A stretch of DNA of 43,943 nt from JAIPFM01 sp964494325 (GTDB lineage: Bacteria; Planctomycetota; Phycisphaerae; Sedimentisphaerales; Anaerobacaceae): positions 1-43,943 of the forward strand of contig CAZBTJ010000033.1 of the NCBI GenBank assembly GCA_964494325.1, read 5' to 3'. The notes beneath the pieces are model-generated. The model was not told the DNA's origin and made no database searches. It was given only the letters and a program-made list of their open reading frames with translations. The translations under genes were made by a program, and so were the position numbers. Shown one piece after another: positions 27,881 to 35,818 of the stretch (positions are counted from its first letter, which is position 1; every line of letters starts with the position of its first letter).

Positions 27881-28156
27881 GAACGAGGTGCTGCTTATGA
27901 ATATGCTACGGACACGATCCGTGTGCGTACAACAGGGGGCGTGACTGTTCTGCAGGATCTGGCCGGGATTGAGAAGGTTAATGACTTCGGCCAGATGCAG
28001 GAATTGCGCATGTGGCCAGGGTGTAAGGCCCAAGAGGTGTTGGCTGCCATCATTTCCCGAACCGAAGTTTTGAGTTTTGATATTGTCAAGCCATCGTTGC
28101 ATGATATCTTTTTACGGATTGCCGGACCCCAAGCAAGAGAGGTGAATCATGAATAA
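27881..28156 (+). pseudogene. C-terminal fragment of an ABC transporter ATPase (NatA-like)
   Basis: Only about 90 residues remain. The end LSFDIVKPSLHDIFLRIAGP is the usual C-terminus of NatA/CcmA-type ABC ATPases, preceded by GVTVLQDLAGIEKVNDFGQM. Walker A, signature and Walker B motifs are all absent, and a stop at 27878 closes the frame upstream. Its 3' end overlaps the permease start by eight bases, as in an intact natA-natB operon. A truncated product could be read from ATG 27923, but it could not bind ATP. The permease thus lacks its motor unless one is supplied from elsewhere. Confidence 0.75.
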
Positions 28157-29465
28157 GACTCTGATATTTGCCTTGCGAGAGTATAAAGCGTCGGTCAAAA
28201 CCAAAGGCTTTATCATCGGACTGATTTTAGCACCGATCTTTATGGGAGGCAGCCTGATTACGTTTGCCCTGATGAAGGATCGAGTGGCCACGACCGACAA
28301 AACCGTGGCGATCGTGGATCGATCGGGCGTTATTGCCCCGGTCCTGGTGGAGGCCGCAGCGACACGTAACAACACTGACGTGCTTGATCCTGACACCGGG
28401 AAAAAGATAAAACCGGCGTATCTCTTTGAAATCATTGCACCTGATGAACCAGACCCCAATGCCACCAGATTTGAACTGTCAAGTCGCATTCGAGCGGGCA
28501 AGCTGCATGCCTTTGTAGAAATTGGCCCGGAGATCGTCCATCCCGGGAAAAATCAGGCGCTTTGTAGAGTTGCCTACCATGCCAAGAATGGCGTGATGGA
28601 TGACCTGCGTCAGTGGATGGGTCGACCCATCAACAATCAACTGCGAAAACTACGTCTCGTCGATGCCGGGATTGATGAAACACAGGTCAGGGATCTGTTT
28701 CTATGGGTCAATGTGGACAGCCTGGGCCTGGTGTCCAAGGACGCCGCCACGGGGCATATTCAAAAAGCCAGGCGTACCAATGAAATACAGGCCATTCTGA
28801 TTCCCATTGTGGCCATGATGTTGATGTTTCTCATGGTCATGATGAGTGTCCCGGGTATGCTGCAATCCGTGATGGAGGAAAAGACCCAGCGTATCGCTGA
28901 AGTCTTGATGGGGTCGATTAGGCCGTTTGAGTTCATGATGGGAAAATTGATCAGCGGCATTGCTGTGGCTCTTACAAGCTCCGCCGTGTATATCATTGGG
29001 GCCATCCTGGTGGTGCGGTACATGGGGTTCGAGTCGTACATTCCCTTTCATATCCTGCCCTGGTTCTTTGCCTACATGCTGCTGGCCATTTTAATGCTGG
29101 GGGCTCTGTCTGCTGCCATGGGCTCTACCTGCAGTGAAGCCAAGGATGCCCAGGCGCTGACCTTTCCCACGATGATTCCAGCCATGGTTCCCATGTTCGT
29201 TTATTTTCCCATTCTCAAAGAGCCTGCGAGTGGTTTTGCCGTGACCATGTCCCTGATCCCTCCCTTCACGCCGTTTCTGATGTTGCTGCGCCAGGCCACG
29301 CCAGAAGGTGTCCCCCTATGGCAATCTATTGTAGGCCTGGTGGGTGTTGTGCTCTGCACCATACTCTTTGTCTGGCTCGGAGGCCGTATCTTCCGAGTGG
29401 CCATTCTCATGCAGGGCACCCCACCCAAACTCTCCAACATGGTGCGATGGGCTTTTCGAGGCTAA
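28149..29465 (+). CDS. ABC-2 type transporter permease (NatB-like)
   Basis: A 438-residue membrane protein of the NatB/YhaP kind. It has one helix near the N-terminus (GFIIGLILAPIFMGGSLITF), a large extracytoplasmic loop of about 170 residues, then five or six helices from about residue 215 (ILIPIVAMMLMFLMVMMS, cut short). EEKTQRIAEVLMGSIRPFEFMMGKL is the family hallmark after the first C-terminal helix. The ORF is complete, but the ATPase gene it overlaps is truncated, so an active exporter is doubtful. A 61-base paralogous copy of its 3' end is found at 34818-34878. The substrate of the original system (Na+, drugs or lipid) is unknown. Confidence 0.88.
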   Translation: MNKTLIFALREYKASVKTKGFIIGLILAPIFMGGSLITFALMKDRVATTDKTVAIVDRSGVIAPVLVEAAATRNNTDVLDPDTGKKIKPAYLFEIIAPDEPDPNATRFELSSRIRAGKLHAFVEIGPEIVHPGKNQALCRVAYHAKNGVMDDLRQWMGRPINNQLRKLRLVDAGIDETQVRDLFLWVNVDSLGLVSKDAATGHIQKARRTNEIQAILIPIVAMMLMFLMVMMSVPGMLQSVMEEKTQRIAEVLMGSIRPFEFMMGKLISGIAVALTSSAVYIIGAILVVRYMGFESYIPFHILPWFFAYMLLAILMLGALSAAMGSTCSEAKDAQALTFPTMIPAMVPMFVYFPILKEPASGFAVTMSLIPPFTPFLMLLRQATPEGVPLWQSIVGLVGVVLCTILFVWLGGRIFRVAILMQGTPPKLSNMVRWAFRG

Positions 29466-29569
29466 CGGGCGGTTCTTGACAGGGTGCTCTGGGGAAATAA
29501 CCAGGAATTCTCAATAATCCTCGTTTTTTTGTATTCACTTTCATTCAGTCATTCGTAAGTATACTGTGA

Positions 29570-30142
29570 ATGATGAATCAACAAGATACTGTTCCGGACG
29601 AAGCCTTGGTTGAGGCAATTCAAGGGGGCGACAGACATGCTGCGACCCAGTTGTATAACCGGCATGGTGACAGGGTTCATCGCATCTGTTACCGGATAGT
29701 CCCGGATCCTTCACAGGTGCAGGATTGCGTGCAGGAAGTATGGCTGAAGGTGTTCCGGAAGCTGGATCGGTTTCGCTGTGACGGTTCTTTTGCCACCTGG
29801 TTAAATACTGTCACGGCAAACACGGCCATAGATTACTACCGCACATGTGTCAGGCGCAGGCACCATGTCAAGTGTGGTGAGATGTATGCAGACACAGCGG
29901 CACCGGAAAAGAATCCGGGTAATCAGAAGATGGATAACGCACTTATCCACGAACGCATTTGTGATGCACTGAAAGCCATCAGCGTGAACCAGCGCACGGC
30001 GTTTGTCCTGCGGTATTATGAGGATATACCGATCGCTGAAATTGCTCAGATAATCGGCTGTACCCAGGGTGCGGTGCGGACCCATATACGTCGATCATTG
30101 CTCGCTTTAAGGGCCAAACTGGCCGGAAAAATAGATGTTTAG
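29570..30142 (+). CDS. ECF-type RNA polymerase sigma factor
   Basis: A 190-residue sigma-70 of the extracytoplasmic-function group with only regions 2 and 4. Region 2 includes DCVQEVWLKVFRKLDRF and FATWLNTVTANTAIDYYR; region 4 has LRYYEDIPIAEIAQIIGC and a helix-turn-helix TQGAVRTHIRRSLLALR. A -10-like TATACT lies only four bases before the ATG, with weak ribosome-binding signals, so the transcript might be nearly leaderless. The next gene starts nine bases after its stop and encodes a single-pass membrane protein that is the likely anti-sigma. The signal sensed is unknown. Confidence 0.92.
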   Translation: MMNQQDTVPDEALVEAIQGGDRHAATQLYNRHGDRVHRICYRIVPDPSQVQDCVQEVWLKVFRKLDRFRCDGSFATWLNTVTANTAIDYYRTCVRRRHHVKCGEMYADTAAPEKNPGNQKMDNALIHERICDALKAISVNQRTAFVLRYYEDIPIAEIAQIIGCTQGAVRTHIRRSLLALRAKLAGKIDV

Positions 30143-30151
30143 AGGTTAATC

Positions 30152-30676
30152 ATGATGAAGAATCAGCGTTTGTCATTTGAAGAATTCAAAGCGTTATTTC
30201 ACGATGACTTCGAAACGCAAGAGGAATTGCTTACCGAATATAATGACTTTCTCTCGACATTCGAGCAGTTGGACCAGGCAACGGTGCCAGAGTTGTCTTA
30301 CGCACAAAAAGGTGAAATCTTCAAACAATCGTGGCAGGGCCGGGCGAAGGAGTCCTCGTGGATTTTGGCATGGATCCATTGGTTCAGGCAGCCTGCCTTG
30401 ACATTTGCTTTCGGCATTGTGATTGGATGCGTCCTGATGTCGGTCGTGATGAACGACCCCATTGATTTTACTGGAAAGGCTAACGCCGAGGAGTTGCTGG
30501 AGGTTGAGCATACCAGATACTCACGGACATATAAGGGAAAGATCATTGATGAGTTTTACTCGGAATTCGAGAATCCGAAAATTGTACTCGAAAAAGCAGG
30601 AGAGACCGGGCAGCCGCAGCGGACTCTCCATGGCACATTGGACAATGGTGAAATCTACGTAATATGGAACCTGTAA
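30152..30676 (+). CDS. Probable anti-sigma factor, single-pass membrane protein
   Basis: A 174-residue protein directly after the ECF gene. The cytoplasmic part (1-85) is acidic and helical (FEEFKALFHDDFETQEELL), as in anti-sigma N-terminal domains, but lacks a zinc HxxxCxxC motif. One transmembrane helix is at about 92-108 (LTFAFGIVIGCVLMSVVM). The remaining ~65 residues lie outside the membrane. Position, topology and spacing support the anti-sigma call; there is no sequence signature, so it is inference from context. Confidence 0.6.
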   Translation: MMKNQRLSFEEFKALFHDDFETQEELLTEYNDFLSTFEQLDQATVPELSYAQKGEIFKQSWQGRAKESSWILAWIHWFRQPALTFAFGIVIGCVLMSVVMNDPIDFTGKANAEELLEVEHTRYSRTYKGKIIDEFYSEFENPKIVLEKAGETGQPQRTLHGTLDNGEIYVIWNL

Positions 30677-30695
30677 CTTCAAAGGAGATTGAACG

Positions 30696-31880
30696 ATGAA
30701 GATCAGAACATTAGTTGTTTCCATTCTAGGCATTTTGGCTGTTTCAGGCATATTGATGGCCCAGGATGTGGAGTCGCCGGAACCGGGGTCACAAAAATCG
30801 ACATTTCAGCAACCGAGTTCGGTGGATCCGTCGCAAGCGGAGCCCTCGCTCAATGAACCACAAACGCAGGCACTCCTACAAGCGTCAAGGTCGCGGCGAC
30901 GTGGAGCGGCACTGGGGACCTCAGCACCTTCTTCAGTGCCCTCAATGGGAGTGAGAACTCACCTTAACACTCCCACAGAGGTGAGAATCTTTGCACTGGA
31001 GTACATTGACGCCGAGGAAATGGCAGGGCTGATAATGGATGTGTTCAGAATACAAGTTCATCCGGATACTCGTGGGAATCGCCTCATTGTTAATACCACG
31101 GGAGAGGAGATGGAGAGTATTCAGAAGTTGATTGCAGAGATGGATATTCCCGACATTGAACCATTGACACCCTCGGAGATGCAAGACTTCGTATATCGCA
31201 TCTACATGTTTGAGATTGCTTCCAGAGATGATAGTCTGAGGCCTTTTTCAATGATTCTGCAGGTGCCTCCGGAAATGTCTGCCATGGGATTATTGGATGT
31301 CGCCAGCCCTGACGAACTGCAAATAAGCGGATTCTGCCTGAGCGATGAGCGGGATAGAGATGGGAAGGCCGAAATCCTAATTCAGGGGAAAGCCCTTTCA
31401 CACCAGACGCTCAAACGGATAGTCTTTGATGCCATTCCGGAGTCTCGGATCATGGAACTGAAATGGGATGATGCTGAAGCACGCACCCATGAAATAGAAG
31501 CCGCACAATATACGGGATTGCCGGAAAAGATGCAGAGACATATCGGGAGGTTCCTGGGCGAAGACATACGCACGGTGGGTTATTGGTTCGGTAATTTTTC
31601 GTTTCCCGGTGAGGTCGAGGCGCCGATTGGCCCCTGGATATTGAAGCTTCAACTTGATGGGGCGTCAGATCGCATGCTGGAGCTTAACGTTGGCGTTGAA
31701 GTCCCCGGCGAAGAACATGATTTTGACAGACGACTCGGGCGTGAACGAACCAATGAGATCTTGTCAAATACAATCCGCGCGAAAATCGGCAAACCCATCA
31801 TCATCGGTTACAACCGCGAATCGTACGGCACACGAAAGATGGGCGCCATGGTCATTGTCCCGGAAGTGGATTCCTTGTAG
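30696..31880 (+). CDS. Secreted protein with a secretin N1-like domain, third gene of the ECF operon
   Basis: A 394-residue product with a signal peptide (1-22, ending GILMAQ) and a Pro/Gln/Ser-rich linker to about residue 80. It then has one secretin_N-type fold: EVRIFALEYIDAEEMAGLIM, FRIQVHPDTRGNRLIV and EEMESIQKLIAEMDIPD (about 95-155). Such domains form the periplasmic rings of GspD/PilQ-type secretins, but the outer-membrane beta barrel is missing. The ~230 C-terminal residues are beta-rich and unrecognised. AAAGGAG precedes the start, 20 bases after the anti-sigma gene. It may be an envelope scaffold or a sensor feeding the ECF pathway; the role is inferred. Confidence 0.7.
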   Translation: MKIRTLVVSILGILAVSGILMAQDVESPEPGSQKSTFQQPSSVDPSQAEPSLNEPQTQALLQASRSRRRGAALGTSAPSSVPSMGVRTHLNTPTEVRIFALEYIDAEEMAGLIMDVFRIQVHPDTRGNRLIVNTTGEEMESIQKLIAEMDIPDIEPLTPSEMQDFVYRIYMFEIASRDDSLRPFSMILQVPPEMSAMGLLDVASPDELQISGFCLSDERDRDGKAEILIQGKALSHQTLKRIVFDAIPESRIMELKWDDAEARTHEIEAAQYTGLPEKMQRHIGRFLGEDIRTVGYWFGNFSFPGEVEAPIGPWILKLQLDGASDRMLELNVGVEVPGEEHDFDRRLGRERTNEILSNTIRAKIGKPIIIGYNRESYGTRKMGAMVIVPEVDSL

Positions 31881-31917
31881 GATGGGGCCTTGCCCTCGTT
31901 GTCAAAGCTAATGACAG

Positions 31918-31952
31918 ACCTGGCCCTATAGATGCTGCTATAGGTGCCAGGT
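31918..31952. other. Long hairpin after the ECF operon
   Basis: ACCTGGCCCTATAG pairs with CTATAGG-T-GCCAGGT around the loop ATGCTG: 14 base pairs with a single bulged T. No T-run follows, so a classical terminator is unlikely. It could still protect or attenuate the ECF mRNA, or be a small mobile palindrome. Its right arm, GGTGCCAGGTTCACGG, recurs in altered form at 35760-35800. Confidence 0.6.
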
Positions 31953-32049
31953 TCACGGGGACGCCGAGTGTTGAAAGTGAATAACGAAAATATACCCGTT
32001 AACCTTCAATCTATCCTCAGGCCTACAGTCGACAGTCTGTCCTAACGTT

Positions 32050-32130
32050 TCCCCTTCTTATCTTCTTAATCTCTTACCTTCTGGCTTCCGGCCTCTTTTC
32101 CCCTTTTTTCTCGTTCTTCCCGGCTTGCTT
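32050..32130. repeat. Reversed AAGAAG-dialect repeat
   Basis: CCTTCTTATCTTCTTAATC followed by TCTTACCTTCTGGCTTCC and CCTCTTTTCCCC; the reverse complement of the dialect at 1120-1180. Confidence 0.5.
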
Positions 32131-32268
32131 TCACTCCTACAGTAAACATAGGCTAAACTCTATACAGTAAGATCAGAAAGACTTGCAGGTATTCGGTAGC
32201 AGGTCATGCCAAACAACTGCGAAGAGTCAATTTGAACAGGTGTGTTGTGTTTCATTCTGAAATTGCCC

Positions 32269-32300
32269 TTGACAAATGCATGCTAAATATACATATGTAT
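32269..32300 (+). promoter_or_regulatory. Candidate promoter of the PAS kinase gene with palindromic -10 region
   Basis: TTGACA at 32269-32274 is a consensus -35. The -10 zone 15-17 bases on is ATACATATGTAT (32289-32300), a perfect 12-base palindrome that could also be an operator. It lies 138 bases upstream of the chosen kinase start. Confidence 0.35.
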
Positions 32301-32437
32301 TAGGCATCCGAGTTAAACTTGGTGAGAACAATGCGAACCACACTGAATATTGCGTTATAAGAAGCCTCAAGGGGCTGGATGTTGTTTGGACGCCAAAAAG
32401 ACAGGATTGTTCTGCGATTTCCCGGGAGAAAAATGAG

Positions 32438-34771
32438 ATGGTGGACAACACAAATCGTGCCAAAGAACAATTACTGTACGAGCTGGAGACACAGCGCCAA
32501 CGGATTGCAGAACTTGAAATCCGTTGCGACAAGAAAGAGAGGCAATTGAAGGAGGTTCAAAGGAAACACAGTCAGCTGCTCGACAACTTGACCGACATCA
32601 TCTACGCCCTGGATTGCGAGGGGTACACAATCTACATCAACTCTGCTGTTGAAACCCTTTTAGGCTATACTGCTCAGAAGATGATAGGGAAACATTATTC
32701 TGAATGGCTAGACAAAGATGAACCGGTTATGACTGAAAAGGCCAGCGAGAAGGGTCTCAAGGGACAGACACCTTCTGGTCAAGCGACGGCAACGGTCACA
32801 GACAGCAATGGTATTCCCCACACGATTGAACTCAAAGAAACCCCCGTTTTCAAAGACGATCAAGTGATTGCTATTCACGGGATTGCCCGAGACATTACAC
32901 TCGAAGAGACACAGAGAAGTCAACTTCAAGAATCCGAGAAACGATTTCGAGATATCTTTGAAAAGACACCGGATGGCATGCTCGTCGCCGACGTTCAGAC
33001 CCGCAGATTCTACATGGCCAATCCGGCCATATGCCAAATGCTGGGGTACACAGAGGCAGAAACCATCCAGAGGGGTCTTCGGGATATACATCCAGAAGAG
33101 GATCTGCCACACGTCCTCAAAGAGTTTGGCCTGCAGGCAAAGGGCCTAAAACGTCTGGCTCGAGAACTTCCGGTCAAACGAAAAAACGGAAGTGTTTTCT
33201 ACGCGGACATCAACGCAATCCTGATGACTCTTGAGGGGAGACGCTTTGTGCTGGGGATATTCCGCGATGTGACAGAACTTAGGCAGGCCCACATGACCCT
33301 ACAGGAAAGTGAAATGCGATATCGGAGAATCCTGGCATCGATAGATAGCGGTGTGAGTGTCTATGAGGTGGTTGATGACGGCAACGACGTCCTTTTTGAG
33401 GACATCAATACCGCTGGAGAACGCATTGGCCAAGTGAAGAAGCAAGACATCGTGGGCCAGAGTCTTCTGTCGGTCTTTCCGGGTGCCCAAGAGGATGGGG
33501 CGTTTGAGGTCATACGTGACGTCTGGAGAACGGGGCAGCCTCGAACCATGCCAGCTCATCTATATGATGATGGTCGTATTGCTGTGTGGGTGGACTCGCA
33601 TCTATTCAAACTTCCATCCGGCGAGATCGTGCATGTGACAAACGATGTCACCAAATATCGGCAGGCTCAGGAGGCCCTGGTGGAAAGTGAAGAAAACTAC
33701 CGCGTTTTAGTGGAGAGTGCCTCTGAGGCCATTACCGTATTTGACGCCCACGGCATCATTAAATTTGCAAATGCCAGAGTCAGCGATCACTTTGGAGTCG
33801 ATCCGAGTGAACTCGTGGGTAAGACGATGTGGGATTTGTTTCCGGAGTCGGTTGCCGGTTGTCAGATGGACCATGTCAAGCAGATCATTGAAACTGCCGT
33901 GGGCACTACGGTGGTCCATTCAATCAAGATGTGGGGCCAGGAAAAGTGGTTCGAAGCCACTCTGGTGCCCATGCGCCGTTTTGGTGGAAAAGTGCTTGAT
34001 GTTATGATGATCGCTCGAGACATCACGGAGTTGAAAAAAGCACGGGATGAGCTACGTACATTTCACCGACAGATGATGCAAACCGAGCGTTTGGCTTCGA
34101 CTGGAACCCTCAGTGCCATGGTGGCTCATGAACTAAACCAGCCGCTTACTGTGATTAAACTGTCCGTGCAGAATGTTCTGTCGGCACTCCATGCCAACCG
34201 GCCTTCGGACACACTCTTCGAAGATTTGAATGAATGTCTGCGAGGCGTAGAAAATGCGGCAGAGAGAGTGGACCAATTTCGGTGTTTCGCCAGTGGGACG
34301 CTCAAGACAAAGAAGGTGCTTGTGGCTTTGCGGCCATTGATTGATATGACGTTGCGACTGGTAGAGGAGAGTTGCAAACAGGCTCGCTTGTCAATTGCGG
34401 TTGAAGGGTTCGAAGGACTCCCCCCTTTACAGGCCTGTCAGCAAGATCTGGAGCAGTTATTTTTCATATTGATTGAAAACAGTATTCAGGCATCTGATGG
34501 GAAGACAGAGCATCATCTTACGATTACCGGTCACTTTCGAGCGAATTGCATTGAGATCCGGCTGGCCGATGACTGTGGCGGTATTGCCCATGAGCACATG
34601 GATCAGATCTTTAAGCTTTTCTTCTCGGTCAAGCCTCACCACCAAGGAACCGGTTTGGGGCTGTGCATTGCCGAACGCATCGTCACGCAGATGGACGGAA
34701 AGATAACCGTGAACAACGATCCGGGCCAAGGGGTTGCCTTTTGTGTCTCGCTTCCTATCCAGTCTGATTGA
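32438..34771 (+). CDS. Multi-PAS sensor histidine kinase (four PAS domains, no receiver)
   Basis: I use the ATG at 32438 (MVDNTNRAKEQ, GGGAGA upstream); the longer frame has an unlikely leader. A short coiled coil (1-45) is followed by four PAS units, each ending in a DIT-like linker: GIARDITLEETQ, GIFRDVTELRQ, HVTNDVTKYRQ and MIARDITELKK. The kinase has the H box MVAHELNQPLT with H564, an N box FFILIENSIQASDG and the G boxes DDCGGI and GTGLGLCIAERI. There is no transmembrane segment, so it is a cytoplasmic sensor. No response regulator is encoded nearby (an orphan kinase). The PAS remnant at 12535-12750 shows this family has decayed copies in the region. Confidence 0.92.
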   Translation: MVDNTNRAKEQLLYELETQRQRIAELEIRCDKKERQLKEVQRKHSQLLDNLTDIIYALDCEGYTIYINSAVETLLGYTAQKMIGKHYSEWLDKDEPVMTEKASEKGLKGQTPSGQATATVTDSNGIPHTIELKETPVFKDDQVIAIHGIARDITLEETQRSQLQESEKRFRDIFEKTPDGMLVADVQTRRFYMANPAICQMLGYTEAETIQRGLRDIHPEEDLPHVLKEFGLQAKGLKRLARELPVKRKNGSVFYADINAILMTLEGRRFVLGIFRDVTELRQAHMTLQESEMRYRRILASIDSGVSVYEVVDDGNDVLFEDINTAGERIGQVKKQDIVGQSLLSVFPGAQEDGAFEVIRDVWRTGQPRTMPAHLYDDGRIAVWVDSHLFKLPSGEIVHVTNDVTKYRQAQEALVESEENYRVLVESASEAITVFDAHGIIKFANARVSDHFGVDPSELVGKTMWDLFPESVAGCQMDHVKQIIETAVGTTVVHSIKMWGQEKWFEATLVPMRRFGGKVLDVMMIARDITELKKARDELRTFHRQMMQTERLASTGTLSAMVAHELNQPLTVIKLSVQNVLSALHANRPSDTLFEDLNECLRGVENAAERVDQFRCFASGTLKTKKVLVALRPLIDMTLRLVEESCKQARLSIAVEGFEGLPPLQACQQDLEQLFFILIENSIQASDGKTEHHLTITGHFRANCIEIRLADDCGGIAHEHMDQIFKLFFSVKPHHQGTGLGLCIAERIVTQMDGKITVNNDPGQGVAFCVSLPIQSD

Positions 34772-34817
34772 GTTCTCTGACATACGCCCGAGCCGCGCTA
34801 TGGTATTGACAGGCGGT

Positions 34818-34878
34818 TCTCATGCAGGGCACAGCACTCAAACTTACCAACATGGTGCGATGGGCTCTTCAAGGTTAG
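34818..34878 (+). pseudogene. Remnant of an ABC permease C-terminus (second natB-like copy)
   Basis: Reads MQGTALKLTNMVRWALQG then stop; the intact permease ends MQGTPPKLSNMVRWAFRG. At DNA level 34818-34878 and 29405-29465 agree at 52 of 61 bases, with differences mostly at third positions. Nothing of the gene remains upstream, because the kinase ends at 34771. It is therefore the tail of a lost paralogue facing mrfB. Confidence 0.75.
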
Positions 34879-34927
34879 AGGGATTCACTTTTAACTGTTT
34901 GATTGTCGCATCCTCAGGTTTCAGGTT

Positions 34928-35746
34928 TCACCCCTCACTCCTGGTTTTGGCTGCATCCAACAATGCCCAGAGTTTCTCATGTTTGGGTGTTTCTACGGAC
35001 ACGTCCAGGTTATCCAGGAGGGAGGCGGTGACCAATTGCAGGGTGAGAACGTCGGCTGCGCAATAGCGGAGCAGTCGCTCTCTGGCTTTTTGATCCTGGT
35101 ATTGTTTCCAGCGGAACCAGAGCCAGACTGCTTCTGCACCGTCTACACCCTGGAGGTCGTCAGGGCGGGCGATGCTGAGGGTCTGTTCAATTTGCTTGAG
35201 GCCGCCTCTGTGTTCTTGGTGATAGCACTGCCAGCGCAGGTCGATGTGGGGGCAGGGGAATTCAGGGATGTGGTAGGTGCGCAGCATGAAGGGGACATCA
35301 AAGCTGGAGCCGTTAAAGGAGACCAGTAGGTCGACCTCTTCCAGCAGGTCCAAAAAGTCATCGAGGTTTTCGCCATTGACGTAGGTGTAGACCTTGCCCT
35401 TGTGGTAGCAGGCCACGCAGGTGACGTAGGCGTCGTACGAGAGGCCACTGGTTTCAATGTCAAAGTAGGATAGGCGATCGAAATAGGTGGCCAGGATACG
35501 CCATTGTTCTTTGGTCGCCAGATGATTTATAAAGAACTGAATGTCACCCTGTTGTAGGGCAGCCTGACTTTGGGTGAGCATCTCACATAAGGACGAGGTC
35601 GTCTTGGCGCCCAGGGGCAAGTCACCTGGTTTTTCCAAGACCGACTGCCAATGGGGATACCCCCTGGCCTTGATCTTGGCCTCAGCCACCGGGCCAATCC
35701 CAGGTGCGTGCAAGAAGGTCTGCTCTAATTCGGTCAAGTTTCCCAT
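34928..35746 (-). CDS. mrfB: RNase H-like 3'-5' exonuclease, MrfB/YprB type
   Basis: I start at MGNLTELEQTF (35746, 272 aa). The frame extends to a GTG at 35803, but that stretch is GTGAAC-dialect repeat and probably not coding. An N-terminal helix-hairpin-like region (HAPGIGPVAEAKIKARGY) precedes a DEDD exonuclease core: SYFDIETSGLSYD (first acids), LLVSFNGSSFDVPFML (second), HIDLRWQCY and a late YCAADVLTLQLV (final acid). This is the RNase_H_2/YprB family. In Bacillus subtilis MrfB works with the MrfA helicase in UvrA-independent repair of mitomycin C damage, and here the helicase gene lies 72 bases upstream on the same strand. It is shorter than the Bacillus protein. Confidence 0.85.
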   Translation of the reverse strand: MGNLTELEQTFLHAPGIGPVAEAKIKARGYPHWQSVLEKPGDLPLGAKTTSSLCEMLTQSQAALQQGDIQFFINHLATKEQWRILATYFDRLSYFDIETSGLSYDAYVTCVACYHKGKVYTYVNGENLDDFLDLLEEVDLLVSFNGSSFDVPFMLRTYHIPEFPCPHIDLRWQCYHQEHRGGLKQIEQTLSIARPDDLQGVDGAEAVWLWFRWKQYQDQKARERLLRYCAADVLTLQLVTASLLDNLDVSVETPKHEKLWALLDAAKTRSEG

Positions 35747-35818
35747 GGTTTTTAAGAGAGTGCCAGGTTTACAGATTGGTTCCTTCAACTGTGAACCCGG
35801 CACCGTGCACCTTTTTCA

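Larger units (their letters stand above)
31881..32437. other. Intergenic region with hairpin, repeats and a promoter-like site
   Basis: Contains a 14-pair hairpin (31918-31952), a CTTCTTATCTTCTTAATC-type reversed AAGAAG array with related CTTTTCC runs (about 32050-32130), and a TTGACA promoter candidate at 32269. The frame upstream of the kinase start is open from 32276 but has no protein character before 32438. Confidence 0.5.

Noticed and set aside
35747..35803. N-terminal extension of mrfB from GTG 35803
   Set aside because: Its DNA belongs to the GTGAAC repeat dialect seen at 18230; the ATG at 35746 begins the conserved protein.
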